A stretch of DNA of 36,323 nt, from positions 1-36,323 of the forward strand of contig JADFRC010000004.1 of NCBI GenBank assembly GCA_022561455.1, in the 5' to 3' direction. Numbering within the stretch: position 1 is the first letter of the stretch; every line of letters starts with the position of its first letter. Origin of the DNA: Chloroflexota bacterium (GTDB lineage: Bacteria; Chloroflexota; Dehalococcoidia; Lucifugimonadales; Australimonadaceae). A model generated the notes under the pieces. It did not search any database, was not told the origin of the DNA, and worked only from the letters and a program-made list of their open reading frames with translations. The position numbers and the translations under genes were made by a program. This document shows positions 24,529-31,685 of this stretch, piece by piece.

Positions 24529-25450
24529 CGGACGGTGGCTCGGGCGCGGCCTCCCCTCGGCGGCGGCGGCGGCGCGCCGCGGACCGCGACTCCCGGGCCG
24601 AGGTGTAGTCGTCCAGTGCGCCATGGATGTCAGCGGCGCGAGGACGCCTCCACCAGACCAGCGCGAGGACCGAGGCGACCACCAACAACGTGGAGACGAT
24701 CTGCGCCATCGGGACGTCGCCGATCCTCCAGTTGTCGGTCCTGAGGAACTCCAGGACGAAGCGCTCGGCCGGATACCAGATGAAGTACATGAGGAGCAGG
24801 TCGCCCACGCGGAGCCGGTGCGCGAGCCGGCGCGCCAGGTAGAGGATGACGGCGACGCCGAGCAGGCTCAGGAGCGACTCGTAGAGGAACAGCGGGTGGA
24901 AGTGCGTGTCGCTCAGATACTGGAACGGCCGGTTGGCGGCGTCGATCGGGATGCCCCACGGCAGGTCCGTCGGCGGGCCGAACAGCTCCTGGTTGAAGAA
25001 GTTGCCCCAGCGGCCGATCCCCTGGCCCAGCAGGAAGGCGGGGGCGCCGATATCGAACCAGCGGAGCACGTTCATCGGCTTGGCGCCCGGCTTGCCCGCC
25101 CGCGTGCCGCGGTTGACCCACCACACGTATGCGGCCAGCGCGAGTGCGGAGCCGGCGACGGCACCGAAGATGCCGATGCCGCCCTTCCAGATGAAGAAGA
25201 CCGTGACGGGATCGTGGACGTAGACCTCGTTCCACTTGTCTATGACGTGGTAGGTGCGCGCGCCGATCAGCCCGGCCACCGCCCCGAGGACGGCGATGTT
25301 GACGACGTGCTCGGGGTTCTCGCCCAGGCGTTTGGCCTCGCGCTGCGCCAGCACGATCCCCGCCAGCAGACCGCTCAGGATCATCACCGAATACCAACGC
25401 AGCTCGAGCGCTCCGATGGACAGGCCGTGCATGGTCAGCTCGAAGTTCAT
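24521..25450 (-). CDS. lgt: prolipoprotein diacylglyceryl transferase
   Basis: Transfers diacylglycerol to the lipobox cysteine of prolipoproteins in the inner membrane. The protein has 309 residues and about seven membrane helices. It carries the Lgt signature GQGIGRWGNFFNQELFG and an upstream catalytic arginine in GARTYHVIDKW. The conserved H-P-L-F-L-Y-E-S motif and YPAERFVLEFLR near the last helices are also present. The C-terminus is long and Arg/Ala-rich (SARESRSAARRRRRRGE). The start codon sits 9 bases below a TATAAT, implying an essentially leaderless mRNA. The window contains at least two lipoproteins (cyclophilin and Ig-repeat) that need this enzyme. Confidence 0.96.
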   Translation of the reverse strand: MNFELTMHGLSIGALELRWYSVMILSGLLAGIVLAQREAKRLGENPEHVVNIAVLGAVAGLIGARTYHVIDKWNEVYVHDPVTVFFIWKGGIGIFGAVAGSALALAAYVWWVNRGTRAGKPGAKPMNVLRWFDIGAPAFLLGQGIGRWGNFFNQELFGPPTDLPWGIPIDAANRPFQYLSDTHFHPLFLYESLLSLLGVAVILYLARRLAHRLRVGDLLLMYFIWYPAERFVLEFLRTDNWRIGDVPMAQIVSTLLVVASVLALVWWRRPRAADIHGALDDYTSARESRSAARRRRRRGEAAPEPPSVA

Positions 25451-25459
25451 GGGACGGCC

Positions 25460-25465
25460 ATTATA
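25460..25465 (-). promoter_or_regulatory. lgt -10 box TATAAT (near-leaderless)
   Basis: TATAAT on the minus strand ends 9 bases before the lgt ATG, so transcription would begin about 3 bases before the start codon or at it. No Shine-Dalgarno can fit. The layout matches the TPP decarboxylase gene at 2025. Confidence 0.55.
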
Positions 25466-25504
25466 CGGGGGTGGGAGCGCCGGGCCTACGTCTCCGGCAA
25501 CGAG

Positions 25505-25529
25505 AGCGGCCCGCCTGAAGCGGGCCGCT
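25505..25529. terminator. strong hairpin, probable terminator of the DUF5679 gene
   Basis: AGCGGCCCGC and GCGGGCCGCT form a perfect 10-bp stem with the 5-base loop CTGAA. It lies 38 bases past the stop of the minus-strand mini-protein gene and just before the lgt promoter. It lacks a long U-run, so efficiency is uncertain. Confidence 0.65.
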
Positions 25530-25566
25530 CTTCAGCCGATGGACAGAAACTCCGCTCGGGCGTTCT

Positions 25567-25710
25567 TTAGGTGGTCTTCCCCAGCCGATACATGCGAGTG
25601 CCGCATACCGGACACTTCCCCTCCGTGGCGGGCCGGCCGTTCTTCATCCTGACTTCTCTCGCGTCCGCGATCATGCGTTCCTCTCGGCACTTCATGCAGT
25701 AGCCCTTCAC
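25567..25710 (-). CDS. DUF5679-like zinc-ribbon mini-protein
   Basis: A 47-residue protein too short for the ORF track. The reading is MKGYCMKCREERMIADAREV, then RMKNGRPATEGKCP, ending VCGTRMYRLGKTT. It has two CxxC pairs (CMKC and CPVC) separated by about 27 residues, a zinc ribbon, and the central KNGRPA segment typical of DUF5679 proteins found widely in Chloroflexi and archaea. The GTG start at 25710 follows GAGGAGG. The length, cysteine spacing and intact ribosome binding site all support a real gene. Its function is unknown; a role in nucleic-acid or protein binding through the ribbon is a guess. A hairpin terminator follows. Confidence 0.85.
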   Translation of the reverse strand: MKGYCMKCREERMIADAREVRMKNGRPATEGKCPVCGTRMYRLGKTT

Positions 25711-26037
25711 GGGGAGCCCTCCTCAGTGAGCGTTGGGGGTGCGGTTAGAGACCGGCGCCGTAGCTCGCATGCTAGAGAGTGCGGCCGGCGTGCGTCAATA
25801 GGAAAACAGCGGACTTGGCCGCGATCCGCGGACCCTTTCACCGGATACCGATGTCATGCTGCGCAAACCGGCACTGGGACCTTAAAAAGTTCTTGGATCC
25901 GTCCGAAAAACGGCAAGCCAGCAAACTGTTCGATGCCGACCGCCCCCCAGCACCCCAGATGACGGCCTTGCCCCCAGCGCAGGAGCGATCGGGTACCGGC
26001 GCGCGAGGTGGGTCTTCACTTCGACGTCCAGCGGGCT

Positions 26038-26066
26038 TTGACACCCATCGGGCGCGTCCCTATAGT
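26038..26066 (+). promoter_or_regulatory. promoter TTGACA-N17-TATAGT
   Basis: A consensus -35 TTGACA and a near-consensus -10 TATAGT are separated by exactly 17 bases. Transcription would start near 26073, about 34 bases before the GTG at 26107. This is the best classical promoter in the window. The rest of the 396-base gap from 25711 shows no gene, tRNA or repeat. Confidence 0.75.
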
Positions 26067-26106
26067 CTCCCACAACTCCCCCTTCCACCGCGAGGTGACG
26101 CAGGCC

Positions 26107-26655
26107 GTGGGCGTTCTCTCCTCCCAGCAGATACGGGCCATGCTCGCACCTCCCCACCCGCTCGTCGCCGGCCTCATCGACCTCGACGAGCAGCTCCAGG
26201 CCAACGGCATCGACCTGACGCTGCGGGCCATCGGCACGTTCACGGGCGGCGGCCGCCTCGGCACCGGCGGCGACCGCGTGCTCCCCGAGACCGACGACTT
26301 GGATTTCGGCGCGGACGGGCTCGTGCGCCTCGCCCCCGGGCCGTACCTCGCGCGCCTGAACGAAATCGTCTCGCTGCCGCCCGGCGTGATGGCGATCGCC
26401 CGGCCCCGCTCAAGCCTGCTGCGCATGGGTGCGTCGGTGCACAACGCGGTGTGGGACGCGGGTTACTCCGGCCGCTCACAGGTGCTCATCGTCGTCCACA
26501 ACCCCGCCGGCATCGAGCTCGGCCGCGACGCGCGTATCGTGCAGATGGTGTTCCTGACGCTCGATGCCCCCACCGACGCGCCGTACGCGGGCGCCTACCA
26601 GTACGAAGCGATCGAGCAGCCAGGGCACGAAGCGCTCGAGCAGCCGGGGCCATGA
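26107..26655 (+). CDS. dUTPase (archaeal/Dcd-like type)
   Basis: Probably hydrolyses dUTP to dUMP and pyrophosphate, keeping uracil out of DNA. It belongs to the trimeric dUTPase/dCTP deaminase fold: IDLTLRAIG strand, GVMAIARPRSSLLRMG (motif 2), NAVWDAGYSGRSQVLIVVHN (motif 3), and GRDARIVQMVF near the end. The deaminase-specific Glu after the DPGF/DPGW-type motif is not present (QVLIVV instead of TLEL), so dUTPase is preferred over dCTP deaminase. I chose the GTG at 26107 (182 residues) because the promoter starts transcription near 26073, which excludes the track start at 26008. GAGGTGA serves as Shine-Dalgarno. Its stop overlaps the next gene's ATG (ATGA). Confidence 0.85.
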   Translation: MGVLSSQQIRAMLAPPHPLVAGLIDLDEQLQANGIDLTLRAIGTFTGGGRLGTGGDRVLPETDDLDFGADGLVRLAPGPYLARLNEIVSLPPGVMAIARPRSSLLRMGASVHNAVWDAGYSGRSQVLIVVHNPAGIELGRDARIVQMVFLTLDAPTDAPYAGAYQYEAIEQPGHEALEQPGP

Positions 26656-27788
26656 CCACGAGCACGCGCAGCGCGCCGGACGTCGTCATCGCCGGCGCCG
26701 GCATCATCGGCTGCGCCACCGCGTACTTCCTCGCCGCGGAGCACGGGCTGCGGGTCGTGGTGATCGAGCGCGACGGCATCGCGAGCGGCGCATCGGGCGG
26801 CGCGGCGGGGGAGCTGGGCGCGGTCGGGCGGCACCGCTTCTCCGAGGCGTTCACGCGCTTCATCATGCGGGGCATCGAGCTCCATACGGAGCTGGCCCCT
26901 GCCCTGCGCGAGGAGTCCGGGGTCGACTACCTCCTGGGGGACATACCGCTGCTGCGCCCGGCCTTCGAGGAGTCCGAGGCCGCCGAGCTGCGCGAGCAGA
27001 TGCGCTGGCAGCATGGCCTCGGCATGGACGTGGAGTGGCTCGACGCGCAGGCCGTGCGGGGGCTGGGGACCTGGCTCACGCCGGATGCCTTGGGCGCCGC
27101 GCTCACCGTCGAGCGCCAGCTCGAGGCCTATCCGTTCGCCCTTGCGGTCGCCCAGGCGGCCGAGCACCACGGCGTCGAGATCCGCACCGGCGAGGTGACG
27201 GGCGTCCTCCGCTCAGGCGGCCGCGCCGTGGGCGTGCGGATCGGCAGCGAGGAGCTGGCCGCCGGCGCGGTGCTCGTCGCCACCGGGCCGTGGGCGGTCG
27301 ACGCTGGAGCATGGATGGGCGCTACGGTGCCGGTGAGCCCGCTCCGTGGACAGATCGTGCACCTGGCGCCGCCCGGAGGCATGCCCATGCCGCAGCACGC
27401 GATCTTCCACGAGACCGGCTACCTGCTGCCCAAGGCTGGCGGCGACCTGCTCGCGGGCACGACGCAAGAGCTCGCCGGATTCGACCGCCAACCGACGTCC
27501 GAGGCCCAAGACGGCATCATGGAGGCGGTCGTGCGGCTGGCGCCGGCGGTGATCGATGCGCCGATACGCGACCTGACCGCGTGTCTGCGCCCCTCCACGC
27601 CCGACGGACTGCCCATCATCGGCGCGGTGGAGGGCTGGCAGGACCTCTACATCTCCACCGGCCACGCCTTCAAGGGCGTCACGCTGGCGCTCGTCTCCGG
27701 GCGGTCGCTGGCGCAGCTCATGACGGGTGAGGCGCCGGACGTGGCGCTGGACGACTACTCGCCCGCGCGCTTCGCCGGCGCCGCCTAG
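26652..27788 (+). CDS. FAD-dependent amino-acid/glycine oxidase family protein (DAO)
   Basis: A flavoprotein oxidase/dehydrogenase of the DadA/glycine-oxidase/sarcosine-oxidase family, 378 residues. The N-terminus has the FAD motif VIAGAGIIGCATAYFLA followed by VVIERDGIASGASGGAAGELG. The middle has SPLRGQIVHLAPP, and the C-terminus has the usual LRPSTPDGLPIIGAVEG and ISTGHAFKGVTLALVSG blocks. It overlaps the dUTPase gene by 4 bases (ATGA) and is followed after 8 bases by an amidase. The operon suggests oxidation of an amine or amino acid, with the amidase producing or consuming an amide of the same compound. The electron acceptor is not known. Confidence 0.92.
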   Translation: MTTSTRSAPDVVIAGAGIIGCATAYFLAAEHGLRVVVIERDGIASGASGGAAGELGAVGRHRFSEAFTRFIMRGIELHTELAPALREESGVDYLLGDIPLLRPAFEESEAAELREQMRWQHGLGMDVEWLDAQAVRGLGTWLTPDALGAALTVERQLEAYPFALAVAQAAEHHGVEIRTGEVTGVLRSGGRAVGVRIGSEELAAGAVLVATGPWAVDAGAWMGATVPVSPLRGQIVHLAPPGGMPMPQHAIFHETGYLLPKAGGDLLAGTTQELAGFDRQPTSEAQDGIMEAVVRLAPAVIDAPIRDLTACLRPSTPDGLPIIGAVEGWQDLYISTGHAFKGVTLALVSGRSLAQLMTGEAPDVALDDYSPARFAGAA

Positions 27789-27796
27789 GCCGCGCC

Positions 27797-29224
27797 GTGC
27801 CGCCCAACGACCTCACGCTCGCCACCGCATCGGAGCTCGCGGAGCTCGTCCGCGCGAAAAGCGTGTCGCCCGTGGAGGTCACCGCGCACTTCCTCGACCG
27901 CATCGCCGCCTACGACGGCGAGCTCAACGCCTTCATCACGGTGGCCGCCGAGGAGGCGATGACGCAGGCGCACCGCGCCGAGGAGGCGGTCATCGCGGGC
28001 GAGCCGCTGGGGGCGCTGCACGGCGTGCCCATCGGCATCAAGGACCTTGATGCGACCAAGGGACTCCGCACGACGTACGGCTCGATGCTCATGCGGGACT
28101 TCGTCCCCGACTACGACGAGATCGCGGTCGAGCGGATCCGCGCAGCGGGCGCCATCATCATCGGCAAGACGAACACGCCCGACTACGGATGGAAGGGGAC
28201 GACCGAGAACCTGCTCACGGAACCGTGCGCCAACCCCTGGGACACGACGCGGACCGCGGGCGGCTCGAGCGGCGGATCGGCATCCGCGGTCGCGGCGCAC
28301 CTCGTGCCCATCGCGAACGGGAGCGACGCCGGCGGCTCGATCCGCATCCCGTCCAGCTACTGCGGCGTCTACGGCATCAAGCCGACGTACGGACGCGTCC
28401 CGCGGCTCCTCCCGCCCGGCGCCTGGCGCCCGCTCTCGCAGGGCGGCCCGCTCGCCTCAAGCGTCCGCGACGCGGCCCTGCTGCTGTCCGTGCTCGCCGG
28501 CCCGGACCCCCGCGACCCCACGTCCATCCGCTCGGTGCCTCCGTCGTACGAAGACGCGCTGGGCGACCTCTCGCTCGGGGGGCTGCGGATCGCATGGAGC
28601 CCGGCGATGGACGACCAGCCGGTGGACCCGGAGGTCCGGGACGCCACGGCCGCAGCCGCACGCGCGTTCGAGGCGCTCGGCGCGGCGGTCGAGGAGGCGG
28701 CGCCGGACGTGACCACGAGCGATGCGGTCTGGATGTACGCGACGCTCTCTCTGACGGGCCTCGTCGCCCGTCTCGGCCCGACCATCGACGAGGGGAAGGC
28801 CGACATGATGCCCCCGCGGCTGCTCGAATGGGTGTCGGAGGCGATCACCTGGCCCGCGACCCGCCACGCCGAGGCGCTCGGCAAGCTGGAGTGGCACCGC
28901 CGGCGCTTCGACGACTTCTTCGAGTCCTACGACCTGCTGCTGCTGCCGACGATGGCGACGACGGCGTTCCCCATCGAGGGAAATCCGCGCTCGATCGACG
29001 GCCGCTCGGTGCACCCGAGCTGGGGGTTCACGCCCTTCTGCCACCACGCGAACCTGACCGGCCGGCCCGCGGCCAGCATCCCGTGCGGCTTCGACGCCGA
29101 CGGCCTGCCGATCGGGCTCCAGATCGTGGGGCAGCCCGGGGACGAGGTGAGCGTGCTGCGGGCGTCCGCCGCCTACGAGGCAGTGCACCCGTGGGCCGGG
29201 CGCCAGCCCGCCAAGTTCCCGTAG
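27797..29224 (+). CDS. amidase signature family hydrolase
   Basis: Hydrolyses an amide bond in the cytoplasm. It has the Ser-cisSer-Lys catalytic system: Lys82 in GVPIGIKDLD, the glycine/serine-rich stretch AGGSSGGSASAVAA, and the nucleophile block GSDAGGSIRIPSSYCGVYGIKP. With 475 residues it is of family length. The GTG start lies 8 bases after the FAD oxidase stop. It could be mis-called as GatA, but no gatB or gatC is adjacent and it sits in a catabolic operon, so a small-molecule amidase is more likely. The 336-base gap after it contains the three-hairpin repeat and the VOC promoter. Confidence 0.94.
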   Translation: MPPNDLTLATASELAELVRAKSVSPVEVTAHFLDRIAAYDGELNAFITVAAEEAMTQAHRAEEAVIAGEPLGALHGVPIGIKDLDATKGLRTTYGSMLMRDFVPDYDEIAVERIRAAGAIIIGKTNTPDYGWKGTTENLLTEPCANPWDTTRTAGGSSGGSASAVAAHLVPIANGSDAGGSIRIPSSYCGVYGIKPTYGRVPRLLPPGAWRPLSQGGPLASSVRDAALLLSVLAGPDPRDPTSIRSVPPSYEDALGDLSLGGLRIAWSPAMDDQPVDPEVRDATAAAARAFEALGAAVEEAAPDVTTSDAVWMYATLSLTGLVARLGPTIDEGKADMMPPRLLEWVSEAITWPATRHAEALGKLEWHRRRFDDFFESYDLLLLPTMATTAFPIEGNPRSIDGRSVHPSWGFTPFCHHANLTGRPAASIPCGFDADGLPIGLQIVGQPGDEVSVLRASAAYEAVHPWAGRQPAKFP

Positions 29225-29266
29225 GAGCTTTCGCGCGGGACCTCGCACGTGAAGAGCGAAGTCGGC

Positions 29267-29410
29267 TCCCCACGACCCTTTCGACCATCCCCCCGTCCCC
29301 CTTCCTCGCCAGGAAGGGGGTGATGAAGCCGGGCACGGGGGACACCCCCGTGCCCCCGGCAGAGGGGCAGAGGCCCCTCTGCACACCCCGCCCTGTGCCC
29401 CGGCGAGGGG
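29267..29410. repeat. three-hairpin intergenic repeat, copy B
   Basis: Highly similar to the copy at 6520. It has three tandem perfect stems: CCCCCTTCCT/AGGAAGGGGG (10 bp), ACGGGGG/CCCCCGT (7 bp) and GCAGAGGGGC/GCCCCTCTGC (10 bp, loop AGAG). The third stem is perfect here but decayed in copy A. It lies between the amidase and the VOC gene. Minus-strand ORFs through it (reading FLARKGDGG in both copies) are not taken as genes. Confidence 0.85.
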
Positions 29411-29510
29411 GACTCGCGCCGCTGCACGCCCCATCGGGAGTGCTTACCTCGGGTCCGGGGCTGATCCAGTGCGCGGGAAGGGGGTCGCGGCTATACCCCC
29501 CGAGCGCGGT

Positions 29511-29518
29511 GCTACACT
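29511..29518 (+). promoter_or_regulatory. extended -10 (GC)TACACT before the VOC gene
   Basis: GTGCTACACT matches the extended -10 form also seen at 5794 and 20578. Transcription would start near 29525, leaving a 36-base leader with a GGAGGGAGG ribosome site. No good -35 is seen. Confidence 0.4.
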
Positions 29519-29560
29519 GGGCCCGCAACGAGCGGCTTTTGTAGCGGAGGGAGGCTGGCT

Positions 29561-29920
29561 ATGCACCTGGACCACACCATCGTCCCTGCCAAGGACAAAG
29601 AGGCCTCGGCCCGGTTCTTCGCGCGCATCATGGGGCTGACGTACGAAGGGACGCACGGGCACTTCGCGCCGGTGCGCGTCGGCGATGGGCTGACGATGGA
29701 CTTCGACGACCGCGACACGTTCGAGTCCCACCACTACGCCTTCCACATCACGGACGCGGAGTTCGATTCGATCTTCGAGCGCGTGAAGGAAGAGGGGCTC
29801 ACGTACGGCAGCGGGCCCGGTTCCCACGAGAACATGGAGATCAACGAGCGCAGGGGTGGGCGCGGCTTCTACTTCGAGGACCCGAACGGCCACCTCTACG
29901 AGGTGCTGACGGTCTCCTAG
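29561..29920 (+). CDS. VOC (glyoxalase/bleomycin-resistance) family protein
   Basis: A small metal-dependent fold protein of 119 residues made of paired beta-alpha-beta-beta-beta modules. It opens MHLDHTIVPAKD, has HHYAFHITD in the middle and ends FYFEDPNGHLYEVLTVS. The first-strand His, the middle His and the terminal Glu of HLYEVLT give the usual three metal ligands. GGAGGGAGG precedes the ATG. It stands alone, convergent with the anti-sigma gene. Substrates in this family range from lactoylglutathione to aromatic ring-cleavage intermediates and drug ligands, so the function is open. Confidence 0.88.
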   Translation: MHLDHTIVPAKDKEASARFFARIMGLTYEGTHGHFAPVRVGDGLTMDFDDRDTFESHHYAFHITDAEFDSIFERVKEEGLTYGSGPGSHENMEINERRGGRGFYFEDPNGHLYEVLTVS

Positions 29921-29926
29921 GCGCCG

Positions 29927-30901
29927 CTAGCGGTACTCCATGGGCCCCGCGAGCACCGGCAGCCCGGTCGGCGTCGGCTCGCCTCCCGCGGGCGCGATGT
30001 TGATGCTCACCCAGTTGACGTGGACGTCGCCCCCCGGAAAGTCCACGGGGACGAGCGCGTAGCCGCTGTGGTCGACGACGAAGACCGCGATGCTGAACGC
30101 CGTCTCGTCCGACTCCCAGACCCAAGCCTGGTAGGCCTGGGAGGATCCGAGCGGCCGCAGGAACAGCGTCATCAGGAGCTGCCCACCACCGTCCGGGTCG
30201 GCGATCAGCATGCCGCGGGCGGGCTTGGCGAAAGGCTCGGGCGTCGCCATCGCCCACATGCGCGTCAGCGACGTGCTCTCGTGCGCCACGAAGTAGGTGA
30301 GCTCCTGCTGGCTGACGAGCTTGGCCTCCATCTCGGCCGCCGTCCCCTGGAGCGTTGCCATCTCATCGATCTGGCCGTCGAGCCTGACCTGCGTCGCAGC
30401 AGCCGACGCGGTGAGCGTCGCCATCTCCGCGCGCTGGCCGTCGAGGCTGGCTTGGGTCGCCGCCGCGGAGACCGAGAGGCCCTCCATCTCGGCCTCGAGG
30501 TCGTTGACGCGGAACGACTGCGCCACGGCCAGCCCCCCGAGCCCGGCGAAGACGAGCACGGAAGCGGCGACGGCCGCCCACAGCCCGCGGAACGCCGGGC
30601 GCGGGCGCTCGCGGCGTCCTCGTTCGGTGGCGAGCCGGGCGGGGCCCTGGGCGCCCGCGGCGGCCATGATGCGGTCCCGGAGGTCGAGCGAAGGGAGCAG
30701 GACGACCTGGGACTCGGCCAGCTGCGCGAAGCCTTCCAGGTATCCGGCGAGCGCCGCGCGATAGCGTGGGCTATCGGCGAGCGCGCGTTCGACGAGCACG
30801 CGCTCGTCCGCATCGAGCGCGTTCAGCGCGTAGGCGGGGAGCAGCTCCTCGATCGAGTCTCCGGGCGAGTCTGTGGGCGGGTCTCCGGGTCGCTGGACCA
30901 T
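29927..30901 (-). CDS. anti-sigma factor, RskA-like, membrane-anchored
   Basis: Controls the ECF sigma factor encoded just upstream. Three parts are visible in 324 residues. An N-terminal cytoplasmic domain (IEELLPAYALNALDADERVLVERAL) has no HxxxCxxC zinc motif. One transmembrane helix (LWAAVAASVLVFAGLGGLAVAQ) follows. The extracytoplasmic part begins with a coiled coil containing a duplicated SAAATQ-x-x-LDGQ-x-x-EMATL unit, then an RskA C-terminal domain ending in the Q-A-Y-Q-A-W-V and P-TPTG-P segments typical of that family. Its ATG overlaps the sigma stop (TGATG), so the two are made together. Release probably needs regulated proteolysis, as for RskA (family knowledge). Confidence 0.88.
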   Translation of the reverse strand: MVQRPGDPPTDSPGDSIEELLPAYALNALDADERVLVERALADSPRYRAALAGYLEGFAQLAESQVVLLPSLDLRDRIMAAAGAQGPARLATERGRRERPRPAFRGLWAAVAASVLVFAGLGGLAVAQSFRVNDLEAEMEGLSVSAAATQASLDGQRAEMATLTASAAATQVRLDGQIDEMATLQGTAAEMEAKLVSQQELTYFVAHESTSLTRMWAMATPEPFAKPARGMLIADPDGGGQLLMTLFLRPLGSSQAYQAWVWESDETAFSIAVFVVDHSGYALVPVDFPGGDVHVNWVSINIAPAGGEPTPTGLPVLAGPMEYR

Positions 30902-31479
30902 CAGGCCTCCTCGCTGGCGGGTTGTGCCAGTATCCGCCGCAGCCGGATCAGGCCGAGACGCAGCCGCGTCTTCACCGTCCCCAGCGGGACATCCGTGCGC
31001 TCCGCTATCTCCCTCTGCGTCGCGCCTTGGAGGTACGCCATCATGACGGCCTCCCGCTGCTCTGGCGGGAGCAGCTTCAGCGCCTCGGCCGCGGCGCCGA
31101 ACATCACGGCGGACACCGCCTGGTCGGCGGTATCGCCCCGGGAGACGAGGCCGAGGCTCACGTCTTCGGGCGTCTTGTCCGCGCTCCGCAGGGAGGCCCG
31201 CCGCCGCCGCCTCAGCTCGTCCACGATCCGGTTGTGCGCGAGGTGGAGGAACCAGTGCCGGAACTCCCCCCGCGCTGGATCGAAGCGGTCCGCTCGCGTC
31301 CAGAGGGCCACGAAGACCTCTTGCGTCACGTCCTCAGCCGTGGCGTAGTCCCGCAGGATGCTGTAGGACATGCCGAAGACGGGCTTGCTGTACCGGCTGT
31401 ACAGCTCCTCCAGTGCCTCGGCGTCACCGCTAGACACGCGCGAGGTCAGGTCGGCGTCCGTCGGTGGGAAGGAGTCCAC
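30901..31479 (-). CDS. ECF RNA polymerase sigma factor (SigK-like)
   Basis: An extracytoplasmic-function sigma-70 factor of 192 residues. Region 2 contains EELYSRYSKPVFGMSYSILRD, AEDVTQEVFVALW and FRHWFLHLAHNRIVDELRRRRR. Region 4 contains LLPPEQREAVMMAYLQGATQREIAE and PLGTVKTRLRLGLIRLRRIL. The linker is about 35 residues. I chose the GTG at 31479; the track start at 31629 adds 50 basic residues with no similarity. The gene overlaps the RskA-like anti-sigma gene and is divergent from the M24 gene. It pairs with the anti-sigma factor to respond to envelope signals. Its target promoter cannot be read from one genome window. Confidence 0.92.
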   Translation of the reverse strand: MDSFPPTDADLTSRVSSGDAEALEELYSRYSKPVFGMSYSILRDYATAEDVTQEVFVALWTRADRFDPARGEFRHWFLHLAHNRIVDELRRRRRASLRSADKTPEDVSLGLVSRGDTADQAVSAVMFGAAAEALKLLPPEQREAVMMAYLQGATQREIAERTDVPLGTVKTRLRLGLIRLRRILAQPASEEA

Positions 31480-31685
31480 AGGTGACCCTTTCGTGGCGGA
31501 CAGCGGGGCCGCACCCCTCACTTCGGATCTACGCGCGCGGCCCGGCTTCGGTTTGGGGTGCCCCTTTTTACCATGAGGCCGGTACGCCGTCCACCAGGCG
31601 GCCGGGCCCACGCTCCGGTTCGCCGCCACGACCCAAGGAGCGTAGTATCCGTGGCCGGAGGACGACGCCAGCGAGGAGGCACCCG

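Noticed and set aside
25760-25810. tRNA-like D-arm string (TAGCTC...) in the gap before dUTPase
   Set aside because: No anticodon arm, T-arm or acceptor pairing could be found.
26008-26106. Upstream start of dUTPase at 26008
   Set aside because: A TTGACA-N17-TATAGT promoter lies inside this stretch and would start transcription after it.
29028-29528. Peptide FLARKGDGG shared by minus-strand ORFs in both copies of the three-hairpin repeat
   Set aside because: The similarity comes from the nucleotide repeat, not from a conserved protein; frames run into antisense sequence.
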